Shown here: in pieces, positions 15,552-21,474 of the stretch
Layout of the letters: each line of letters begins with the position of its first letter
Position numbering within the stretch: the first letter of the stretch is position 1
Assembly (NCBI GenBank): GCA_050696075.1
Contig: JBOGUF010000009.1
Span: 1 to 21,474, forward strand
Source: JBOGUF01 sp050696075
GTDB taxonomy: Bacteria; Chloroflexota; Chloroflexia; Thermomicrobiales; UBA6265
Reading direction: 5' to 3'
DNA length: 21,474 nucleotides
Notes under the pieces: model-generated
The model's input: only the letters and a program-made list of their open reading frames with translations
What the model was told of the DNA's origin: nothing
Databases searched by the model: none
Translations under genes and position numbers: made by a program

Positions 15552-16850
15552 TCAATGCAACAGGCGATCGGGAAGGTGGGCGCGGTGCGCCGCTGCCATC
15601 TCGTCGTAGATCGCCTCGGCCTTTGTCAAAGAAATGACGAGGGGGTTGCTGGCGAGCGCCTGGATCGCTTCGCGCCGCGTCCCGCACCAGGCGGCTTCCG
15701 CGGCCAACGCCTGGTATTCGGCGAGCATCTTAACCAGGCCCGCGACCGGCGACGGCAGTCTGCCGCACGTGACAGGCGTCACGCCGTGGCGGTCAACAAA
15801 ACCCGGCGCCTCGACGACGAGGTCGTCCGGGAAGTCGGCGATGGCGCCCTGGTTCGGCACGTTGACCGGCCAGACTTCCCGCCGGTCGTTGACGATGGCG
15901 TCGAGGACATCGATCGCCAACTCAAGCTCGTGGATGCCGCCGCGGGAGCGGGCGGGGTCGAGTGTCGGCTCGTTCGACGCGGCCTGCTCGCGGTAGTGCC
16001 GCCAGTAGTCCGGAACGGCGGCCATGATGTCCTGGGCCCGCGTCGTCGGTTTCTGTTGGAGGGAGGCGAGGATTTCGTCGCGGAAGTAGTAGTAGTTGAA
16101 GTAGTCGGCGGGGATCGCGCCCATCGTGGCGGCGAGTTTCAGCCGGCGCAGCCGCCAGATGTCCGTCGTCGGATCGCCTTTAACTCGTTCGTAGGCGTCG
16201 CACAGCAGCGGCATCATCTCCTGCCCGTCGTAGCGGTGGCGGACGCTCCAACTGCCGTGGTTGAGGCCGATCATCACCGCGTCGACCCGGTCGGGGTCGA
16301 GGCCGGCGTCCTCGGCCAGGTGGCGGGGGAAGATGATCGGTCCTTCACAGAGCGAGACGGTCGGGATGCCGGTGTGGCGCGTGACCGCCTGCGAGACGAT
16401 GTTGACCGGGTTGGTGTAGTTGAGGAGGATCGCGTTTGGGCAGACCGCCTCCATGTCGGCGACGATCCCTTGCATGACGTGGATCGACCGCAGCGCCATG
16501 AAGAAGCCGCCCGGCCCTTGCGTCTCCTGCCCGATCACGCCGTGCTTGAGCGGAATGCTCTCGTCGAGATAGCGCGCCTCGAACCCGCCCGGCCGGAAGC
16601 TTGTCAACGCCGCGTCGCAGCCGGCCAACCCCGCGCGGCGGTCGGTGGTCGCGGTGATTGTGAGGTCAATCCCCTTCACGCGGGCCAACTTCTCGGCGAT
16701 AGTCCGCACCAATTCGAGTCGTTCCGGGTCGAGGTCGATCAGCACGACTTCGGAGCCGCGAAAGTTCTCTCCCTGAGCAATAAAGGACGCCATCGTCCCC
16801 GGCGCCCGCGTGCTCCCACCGCCGATGTATGCCAGTTTGATTCGCGCCAC
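15552..16850 (-). CDS. GH4-family NAD- and metal-dependent glycosidase
   Basis: 432 residues, standard for GH4. These enzymes cleave glycosides by transient oxidation at C3 of the sugar with bound NAD and a divalent metal. Visible: Y-I-G-G-G-S-T-R (8-15, NAD loop), V-L-I-D-L-D (adenosine ribose), Q-E-T-Q-G-P-G-G-F near 108-116, N-Y-T-N-P near 144-148, metal ligand C168 in S-L-C-E-G-P, metal ligand H198 in G-L-N-H-G-S-W, and Y250 in D-Y-F-N-Y-Y-Y as candidate catalytic base. The C-x-x-x group C-E-G-P is not one of the classical GH4 signatures, so neither the substrate nor alpha/beta stereochemistry is predicted. GTG start at 16850 follows ACGGAGG; the frame extends upstream through a repeat but is not GH4 there. 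It heads the nagB-kinase run. Phospho-sugar versus free-sugar use is unresolved. Confidence 0.88.
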   Translation of the reverse strand: MARIKLAYIGGGSTRAPGTMASFIAQGENFRGSEVVLIDLDPERLELVRTIAEKLARVKGIDLTITATTDRRAGLAGCDAALTSFRPGGFEARYLDESIPLKHGVIGQETQGPGGFFMALRSIHVMQGIVADMEAVCPNAILLNYTNPVNIVSQAVTRHTGIPTVSLCEGPIIFPRHLAEDAGLDPDRVDAVMIGLNHGSWSVRHRYDGQEMMPLLCDAYERVKGDPTTDIWRLRRLKLAATMGAIPADYFNYYYFRDEILASLQQKPTTRAQDIMAAVPDYWRHYREQAASNEPTLDPARSRGGIHELELAIDVLDAIVNDRREVWPVNVPNQGAIADFPDDLVVEAPGFVDRHGVTPVTCGRLPSPVAGLVKMLAEYQALAAEAAWCGTRREAIQALASNPLVISLTKAEAIYDEMAAAHRAHLPDRLLH

Positions 16851-16870
16851 TCGATTGCCTCCGTCGGCGG

Positions 16871-16915
16871 CATCGGCCTCATGCTCGTCATGGTTGCCAT
16901 GCTCGCCATGCGTGC
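16871..16915. repeat. 9-bp tandem repeat in the GH4 leader
   Basis: Units CATCGGCCT, CATGCTCGT, CATGGTTGC, CATGCTCGC, CATGCGTGC run head to tail; the first is the most decayed. On the transcribed strand this gives ATG every nine bases just before the GH4 ribosome site. The remainder of the 16851-17137 gap holds no gene that I can support. Confidence 0.6.
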
Positions 16916-17109
16916 TGGATAGAGCACCGATGGGCAAGCATAGGTGTTCCGGGCGTCCATGCCGCCCCGCGTGGAAGCATAGCCCGCCGGGCGCGGGGAT
17001 GGTGCGCGGGACGGCGGCCACTGATGGGCGAGCGGCGGATCCGGGTGGCATCGGCGAGCTACTAGCACCACTGGCAGCCGCACGCGCCAGATCATCCCCT
17101 TCAGGTTTG

Positions 17110-17125
17110 TGATTCAAGCGAATCA
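17110..17125. promoter_or_regulatory. Palindrome TGATTC-AAGC-GAATCA, operator or small terminator
   Basis: Perfect 6-base arms around a 4-base centre, the best dyad in the gap between the hydrolase gene and the GH4 gene. It begins 13 bases after the hydrolase stop codon and about 260 bases before the GH4 start. It could be the operator of the GH4-nagB unit, or a weak hairpin ending the upstream unit; no U-run follows, which disfavours a classical terminator. No repressor gene of the LacI, GntR or ROK type is in the window. Confidence 0.35.
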
Positions 17126-17137
17126 AGTCGCCGAGTG

Positions 17138-18058
17138 TTATCCGCCATTCGCAGCCGCCTTTTCTCCAACTTGGCGAGCGCGGAGATCGTCGATCTCCCG
17201 CCGACTGCGATTGACATAATCGCGGAGTTCCTCCAAGCCATACTCCCGAGCCAGTTCACGGGCGCTGACATTCGGACGTTTTGCCTTCAACACGAACCAT
17301 TGCTCGCGCCACAGGTGGCTTTCTTGAATCACGTCTTGGCCTCTTTCCTTGAGGAGTCGATCTCGCTTTTCAATGTTGAAATTTTCATGATAGATTCCTC
17401 GATCCAGGTCCAGCGTCACTCGGCTGATGTTGATGCCATCATTCCTTTCATACAGCATCTGCTCACCAGTGATGTCGTACACGATGCAGTCGCCGTCCTG
17501 GGTTGACGACACGATATAAAAGTGGTTCATGAGGGCGTGAGCCTGGAGGGTCGTGCCGGCCGAGTAGGCGCTTGGCCAGATGACGATCTCAGCGCTTTGG
17601 TCCGCGAGGCGTTTCCAAACGTCCGGGAAATTGACATCAAAGCAGATGGCTAAACCAACGCGTCCAAAATCCGCCTGGTAGACGGGAATCTCGCCACCGA
17701 TAGCGACGGCCGGTTCTAGATCGAATTCTGACCAGTAGGGATAGACCTTGTCATAGATGCCAACGGTCCTACCATCACGGTCCAACAGCACCGCGGAGTT
17801 CAGGCGACGTTCCCCGTCCATGCGGTCGAGCGGGCAGACGATATAGGTCCGATGCTTCCGAGCCAGGGCTGACATGGCCGCAATCGTCGGCCCGTCGCCG
17901 GACTCCGGGTTGTCTCCCTGGCCTTGCCACGTTTCCGGTAGGGCGACAAGGTCCGCCCCCCGCGCGCCCTCTTGATCGACCACGCCGACGATCTCCGCTA
18001 GCGACTTGCCTTTGAAGCTGAAACTTACGATACGAACTGGCCGTCCGATTGCGGACAC
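17138..18058 (-). CDS. Carbon-nitrogen hydrolase (nitrilase superfamily)
   Basis: 306 residues with the complete catalytic triad of the superfamily: E42 in A-L-P-E-T-W-Q-G, K104 in I-Y-D-K-V-Y-P-Y and C139 in A-I-C-F-D-V-N-F-P-D. It would hydrolyse an amide, carbamoyl or nitrile bond in the cytoplasm; the substrate is not predicted. After about residue 250 comes a charged helical extension (R-P-N-V-S-A-R-E-L-A-R-E-Y, then R-S-R-R-E-I-D-D-L-R-A-R). The GTG at 18058 is chosen because AAAGGAG stands eight bases before it; an in-frame ATG at 18088 lies upstream of that ribosome site and is less likely. The oxidoreductase ends 32 bases upstream, so the two are probably one transcript. In a sugar cluster it may release an amide or amine from a modified sugar, which is inference. 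Confidence 0.85.
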   Translation of the reverse strand: MSAIGRPVRIVSFSFKGKSLAEIVGVVDQEGARGADLVALPETWQGQGDNPESGDGPTIAAMSALARKHRTYIVCPLDRMDGERRLNSAVLLDRDGRTVGIYDKVYPYWSEFDLEPAVAIGGEIPVYQADFGRVGLAICFDVNFPDVWKRLADQSAEIVIWPSAYSAGTTLQAHALMNHFYIVSSTQDGDCIVYDITGEQMLYERNDGINISRVTLDLDRGIYHENFNIEKRDRLLKERGQDVIQESHLWREQWFVLKAKRPNVSARELAREYGLEELRDYVNRSRREIDDLRARQVGEKAAANGG

Positions 18059-18090
18059 GTCGGTTTCTCCTTTGGTGCAAAGCACCATGT

Positions 18091-19086
18091 TCAGGCGAGG
18101 ACCGCTCTCGCCAAAATCGTTTCGGCGATCTCCATTGTTTTTAGGGCATCAGAGAAGTTTGAGCTGGGCTGCCTGCCCATCTGGACACCATCGATGAACT
18201 CGCGGTTCTTGGCCTGGAAGCCGCCGTAGACAAAGAACTCGCGGCCGCCGGCAGCGACGCACGCGTCAAAGGAGACGCCCGCGGTGTCGCCGTCGGCAAA
18301 CAGCCGCCCCTGGCCCTCGAGGTCAGCCTCGGCGCAGATACCTGGCGCGTGCATCTCGACCGCAAAGATGCGCCGGCCGCTCGACCAGCTATTGAGCAAC
18401 AGCCCCGTGGCCCCATTGTCGAAGTGCAGCGTTGCCGCGATAAAGTTGATGTCGGGTACCAACACCCGCTTGGTCATGCTCTGGACATCCACCACGTCGC
18501 CACCGCACATCCAGCGCAGCGTGTCGATCGCGTGGACACCGTCGTCCATCATATGCCCGAGCGCACTGGAAAACGGAGCGATCTCGTGCTTGTAGAAGCG
18601 GCAGACAGCGTGAACGATCGGGCCACGTGCAAGGCACTCGTCGCGCAACTGGACCGCGAGCGGCGAGGACCGACGCTGAAAGCCGACCTGGGTAATACAC
18701 CCCCGTTCCCGCGCCAAGTAGGCGAGCGTCTGGGCCTGGTGGAAGGTGATTCCCATAGGCTTCTCGATGAAGAGGTTTAGTCCCCGCTCCAAGCACCAGA
18801 CCCACGGGTCGTACATCTGATGTGGCGGCCCGATCGCGTAGACCGCGTCGGGCGCGGTCTGCTCAATCATCTGTTGGAAGTTCGAGTACCGCCCTTCGAT
18901 CTGGTACGTGTCCGCGGTCGCGGTCAGCCGCGCGGAATCCAGGTCGCAGACCGCCACCATCGCCACGTCATCAAAGGACGCAAGCGATGGATAGTGCACG
19001 CGGTTCGCCATCTTTCCCGCGCCGATCATCGCCACCCGCACGGTCTGTCGGCCCGCCTGCCCCTCGCCTGCCTTCGCTTCTGACAT
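18091..19086 (-). CDS. Gfo/Idh/MocA-family sugar oxidoreductase
   Basis: 331 residues. The N-terminal Rossmann fold has A-M-I-G-A-G-K-M-A-N at about 19-28, and acidic C-D-L-D near 47-50 favours NAD over NADP. E-K-P at 108-110 carries the conserved catalytic lysine. M-D-D-G-V-H-A-I-D-T-L near 180-190 matches the D-x-x-x-H active-site helix of the C-terminal domain. The family oxidises or reduces hydroxyls of sugars and cyclitols. A strong AAAGGAGGTG ribosome site precedes the ATG. The TIM-barrel gene ends 19 bases upstream and the hydrolase gene follows. A second member of the same family was once encoded 1 kb upstream but survives only as a deleted remnant at 20004-20207. The exact substrate is not predictable. 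Confidence 0.9.
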   Translation of the reverse strand: MSEAKAGEGQAGRQTVRVAMIGAGKMANRVHYPSLASFDDVAMVAVCDLDSARLTATADTYQIEGRYSNFQQMIEQTAPDAVYAIGPPHQMYDPWVWCLERGLNLFIEKPMGITFHQAQTLAYLARERGCITQVGFQRRSSPLAVQLRDECLARGPIVHAVCRFYKHEIAPFSSALGHMMDDGVHAIDTLRWMCGGDVVDVQSMTKRVLVPDINFIAATLHFDNGATGLLLNSWSSGRRIFAVEMHAPGICAEADLEGQGRLFADGDTAGVSFDACVAAGGREFFVYGGFQAKNREFIDGVQMGRQPSSNFSDALKTMEIAETILARAVLA

Positions 19087-19105
19087 CAGAACACCTCCTT
19101 TCCGC

Positions 19106-19942
19106 CTAGGTCATTGCGGGGGAGGCTACCTGCGCCTCGATCAGAGCCCTAATAAACTGAAGGTCTAAGCGCGTCTGCTCCAGCACCTGCCGCAATGGCA
19201 CCTCATAATGGCTGTGGAAGGAGAGCGGACCATCGAATCCTGATCGGGCGAGGTAGGTCACGACCTCGTCCCACGGAACCATGCCGTCTGGGATGCCGAG
19301 CCAATCGGACCGCCAGTGACGCTGGCCGCTTGGCGCGAGATCGGCGGGGAACCAGCCGCCGTTTTTCATCCCTACGCAGCAGAGCCAGGGCCGGAGGACG
19401 TCAAAGGTGAAGCGCCAGTCCTCACGGCCATCCTGTACCACCTGGTTGCCGGGATCGGGATAGGCGCCGATATGCGCGGGGTCATGGTCCGCCAGGAGGG
19501 CGGCTGTCTGGGCGCCCGAGCCGTGAATCGTGTTGCCGTGGAGTTGGACCGCGAGCCGGACGCCGGCTTGCGCGGCCAGTCGCTCTAGCTCGTCGAGGTG
19601 GCGGCGGGCAGCATCGAAGCAGGCAGCGTAGCCTCGTGCCTGATCGTAGCGCCAGTAGCCGAGGCGCACGAGCCCGATATCGGCCTCTGCACAGCTGGCC
19701 AAGAGTCGCTCGGTTGGCATCCGCGAGGGGTCGGTGAGGTCGGTCGTGGCCATCGGCACCGCGAGCCCAGCGCGTTCTAGCAACCGAACTCCATCGCGGA
19801 TGTTCTCCGGCACGGTCGGCTCGAGTTGATGCCCTGGGCGAATAAGCAAGTCGACGCCATCAAACCCAAGTTCAGCCGCTATGACTGCAATATCCTCCAA
19901 GCTCTGCCCTCGGAAGAGCTTCGTAAAGAGAACTGCCTGCAT
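19106..19942 (-). CDS. Xylose-isomerase-like TIM-barrel isomerase/epimerase
   Basis: 278 residues of the sugar phosphate isomerase/epimerase (AP endonuclease family 2) fold. Barrel strand and loop motifs seen are L-G-F-D-G-V-D-L-L-I-R-P-G-H, M-A-T-T-D-L-T-D, L-A-V-Q-L-H-G-N-T, I-G-A-Y-P-D-P-G-N and P-L-S-F-H-S-H-Y-E. The Asp, His and Glu residues in these segments are the likely metal ligands. The family isomerises or epimerises sugars and includes lyases acting on 3-keto sugars. The ATG at 19942 is set by AAAGGAG; the longer open frame upstream is not conserved-looking and runs through the oxidoreductase remnant in another frame. Pairing with an oxidoreductase 19 bases downstream and ABC permeases upstream fits a sugar catabolic operon. 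Substrate unknown. Confidence 0.85.
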   Translation of the reverse strand: MQAVLFTKLFRGQSLEDIAVIAAELGFDGVDLLIRPGHQLEPTVPENIRDGVRLLERAGLAVPMATTDLTDPSRMPTERLLASCAEADIGLVRLGYWRYDQARGYAACFDAARRHLDELERLAAQAGVRLAVQLHGNTIHGSGAQTAALLADHDPAHIGAYPDPGNQVVQDGREDWRFTFDVLRPWLCCVGMKNGGWFPADLAPSGQRHWRSDWLGIPDGMVPWDEVVTYLARSGFDGPLSFHSHYEVPLRQVLEQTRLDLQFIRALIEAQVASPAMT

Positions 19943-20003
19943 CACCAAGGGCTCCTTTCGGTGCGTAGAAAGCGTTTGGCATTGGCATACCGCTTGGAAG
20001 GAT

Positions 20004-20207
20004 TCATCCAGTCCTCGTCGGCACGGCCGGAACGGGCAAAGTCCGCTCGACACCCACCGCCGCAACGGCCGTCGTCATGAGCGCAACGCTGCCCAGGTTG
20101 TCCCTCCCGGAACATGGCGGCTCCTTCTCCTCGACCTGTGGCAGGGCGTTCTTCGCCCAATCCCGTCCCCAGCTCCCCATGCCAACCTGGATGATCCGAA
20201 TTGCCAC
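20004..20207 (-). pseudogene. Internally deleted Gfo/Idh/MocA oxidoreductase remnant
   Basis: A 67-codon frame with a good ribosome site (AAGGGAG, eight bases before the GTG at 20207). It begins V-A-I-R-I-I-Q-V-G-M-G-S-W-G-R-D-W-A, a typical Gfo/Idh/MocA N terminus with the dinucleotide loop. After P-Q-V-E-E it jumps to C-S-G-R-D-N-L-G-S-V-A-L-M-T-T-A-V, which resembles the C-terminal helix of the same family. About 300 residues between the two are absent, so this looks like an in-frame internal deletion. The ribosome site begins just after the permease stop, so it was the next gene of the operon. It is unlikely to be active. The rest of the gap (19943-20003) shows nothing else. A collapsed assembly could mimic this. 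Confidence 0.65.
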
Positions 20208-20224
20208 CGTGTTCAACTCCCTTG

Positions 20225-21127
20225 TCACGCCTTCACCGCCCCGGAAGTGACACCCTGAACGAAGTACTTCATACCGAAGGTGAAGACGAGCAACTGGGGC
20301 GCCGTCGCAAAGACATAGCCCGCCGTCTGCAACCCAATGTCAGGGCGGCTGCCGAACTCGCCGACCTGTGGGTTGTACTGTTCCAGCGCTAGGATCAGCG
20401 TCTGCTGGCTCTGCGACACCATCAGGCTCGGCCAGATGAAGTCGCTGTAAATAGCGAGGAAGTTGAAGATCGCCACGGTGACCAGGATCGGCCAGGCGAG
20501 GGGGATGGCGATCTGGTAGAGCGCTTGGCCCGGAGAGGCGCCGTCGACGCGCGCGGCCTCGAAGATCTCTTGCGGCTGATTGCGGAAAAAGGTGGTGATG
20601 AGGAAAACAGCGAAAGAGAGACCACTGGCGACGTAGAAGACGATCAGGCCCCAGAGCGAGCCACGCAAGCCGAGGTCGGTGGCGATGATGTAGTGCGGCG
20701 TGAGCAAGATGATGCCCGGGATCATCAGCACGGCGAGCACGAGGTAGAAGAGCGCGTCGCGCCCCGGAAAGCGCATGCGGGCGAAGGCGTAGGCGGCGAC
20801 GCAGGAGATGGTGAGGATGCCGACGATCGAGGCAGCGCAAACGGCAAGCGTGCGCAACAGCGATGGGATCAAGTCGAGGACCGCCCCCTGGTAGTTGACA
20901 AAGGTCGGTGGCCAGGACAGGGACCAGAAGTCGACGTAAATCAACACCGTTGGACGCAGAGAGAGCGCGACCATCAGCAGCACGATGAAGAAGGAGAGGA
21001 AGAGGAGCAGAACCAGCAGGCCATACTGCATCCCCGTTCCCACCCGCGGCCACACCCGCGCCGACAGCGGCCGCCCTACCGTCTGCACGGTCGCCCGTTC
21101 GGTCAATGGCTGCTCCGTTACTCGCAT
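20225..21127 (-). CDS. Carbohydrate ABC transporter permease (MalG type)
   Basis: 300 residues with six predicted membrane helices, starting near Y-G-L-L-V-L-L-L-F-L-S-F-F and ending near A-P-Q-L-L-V-F-T-F-G-M. The cytoplasmic EAA loop reads E-I-F-E-A-A-R-V-D-G-A-S-P-G-Q-A, the site that docks the ATPase subunit, and the protein ends in F-V-Q-G-V-T-S-G-A-V-K-A, the classic MalG-type tail. It would form the inner-membrane channel of a CUT1 sugar importer with the next permease. I choose the ATG at 21127 because GGGGGA lies eight bases upstream; a GTG two codons earlier is too close to that site. It lies 22 bases after the partner permease. No ATPase or binding protein is in the window. Confidence 0.93.
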   Translation of the reverse strand: MRVTEQPLTERATVQTVGRPLSARVWPRVGTGMQYGLLVLLLFLSFFIVLLMVALSLRPTVLIYVDFWSLSWPPTFVNYQGAVLDLIPSLLRTLAVCAASIVGILTISCVAAYAFARMRFPGRDALFYLVLAVLMIPGIILLTPHYIIATDLGLRGSLWGLIVFYVASGLSFAVFLITTFFRNQPQEIFEAARVDGASPGQALYQIAIPLAWPILVTVAIFNFLAIYSDFIWPSLMVSQSQQTLILALEQYNPQVGEFGSRPDIGLQTAGYVFATAPQLLVFTFGMKYFVQGVTSGAVKA

Positions 21128-21149
21128 AGCCACTTTCCCCCAACCCTGC

Positions 21150-21474
21150 TTACGTCGCCTCGATCGCCTCGTTGCGCCGGAAGCGGAGGATGACCAGCGT
21201 CAGAAGAAGGATCAGTACGAACAGGACGACGCCAACCGCTGAGGCGTAGCCGAAGTCGCCGGCCGAGATCCGCAAGTACATCTGGAGCGCCGGGACGTAG
21301 GTCGCGGTGCCCGGGCCACCTCCGGTCAGGATGAAGACGTTGGCAAGGCCCTGGACCGCGCCGACGACGGCGAAGAAGAGCAAGATCCGAAACTGCGGCA
21401 ACAGCAGCGGCAGGTCGATATTGCGCAGCCGCTGCCACCAGCGGGCGCCGTCGACCTTGGCCGCGTCGAAGTAC
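21150..21474 (-). CDS. Carbohydrate ABC transporter permease (MalF type), 5' part missing
   Basis: The C-terminal 107 or so residues of a permease whose beginning lies beyond the right edge. The open frame reaches the window end and includes the EAA loop Y-F-D-A-A-K-V-D-G-A-R-W-W, followed by two membrane helices (F-R-I-L-L-F-F-A-V-V-G-A-V and A-V-G-V-V-L-F-V-L-I-L-L-L-T-L) with F-I-L-T-G-G-G-P between, a segment typical of MalF-type subunits. It ends in basic R-F-R-R-N-E. It pairs with the MalG-type permease 22 bases downstream. A substrate-binding protein gene would be expected further right. Confidence 0.92.
   Translation of the reverse strand, partial: YFDAAKVDGARWWQRLRNIDLPLLLPQFRILLFFAVVGAVQGLANVFILTGGGPGTATYVPALQMYLRISAGDFGYASAVGVVLFVLILLLTLVILRFRRNEAIEAT

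Noticed and set aside
15555..16922. 455-codon rightward open frame opposite the GH4 gene
   Set aside because: It is antisense to a clear GH4 protein. High GC with G/C-rich third positions leaves the opposite strand open, and the translation is Arg/Val/Asp-rich with no recognisable motif.
16739..17095. 118-codon leftward frame over the GH4 leader
   Set aside because: No family signal; its middle is the 9-bp repeat and its end lies inside GH4 in another frame. Kept only as a possible leader peptide idea.
17108..17125. CRP-type site (TGTGA half) at the dyad
   Set aside because: Only one half-site resembles the CRP consensus, and the symmetric arms are TGATTC/GAATCA.

Overview
This high-GC window most resembles a Chloroflexota genome, possibly Thermomicrobia-like. 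The reasons are a bacterial LysW-type lysine/arginine gene pair, secreted proteins with an 'ATP'-rich stretch after the signal peptide, a Tat protein with an S-R-R-R-L-L motif, and a giant LuxR-type ATPase regulator. The assignment is from memory of families, not from a search. No tRNA, rRNA, CRISPR array or insertion sequence is visible. Most start codons here were chosen from Shine-Dalgarno (SD) spacing, and several are GTG well inside a longer open frame.

Left part (1-8899, mixed strands). lysZ and lysJ overlap and read rightward; they encode two consecutive steps on LysW-bound amino acids. Converging on them is a leftward two-gene module: a DUF4160 gene that looks frameshifted, with its end overlapping the start of a DUF2442-HTH gene (toxin-antitoxin-like). 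Two tandem paralogous secreted beta-propeller-like proteins follow rightward. They converge on leftward proS (prolyl-tRNA synthetase), which is divergent from a small Cys-rich Tat-exported protein.

Right part (8926-21474, every gene leftward). In transcription order: two inner-membrane permeases of a sugar ABC importer (the first cut by the window edge), an internally deleted Gfo/Idh/MocA oxidoreductase remnant, a xylose-isomerase-like TIM-barrel protein, an intact Gfo/Idh/MocA oxidoreductase and a carbon-nitrogen hydrolase. After a 287-bp gap come a GH4 glycosidase, NagB deaminase, a BadF-type amino-sugar kinase, a PduO-type cobalamin adenosyltransferase and a trans-sulfuration PLP enzyme, mostly with 4-bp overlaps or very short gaps. 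A 1015-residue regulator with an N-terminal pseudo-cyclase, an NB-ARC/TPR core and a LuxR helix-turn-helix ends the series. The sugar genes suggest uptake and breakdown of an amino-sugar-containing glycoside to fructose-6-phosphate. No NagA is present, so glucosamine rather than N-acetylglucosamine may be what enters the kinase/NagB step.

The least expected structure is a set of three degenerate heptanucleotide repeat arrays (window start, inside the regulator gene, and at the 3' end of the trans-sulfuration gene). They share a 7-bp period but not a sequence. Two of them are built as inverted arms around a short loop. Two have been absorbed into proteins: one as an in-frame insert of about 24 residues, the other as a C-terminal tail including the stop codon.
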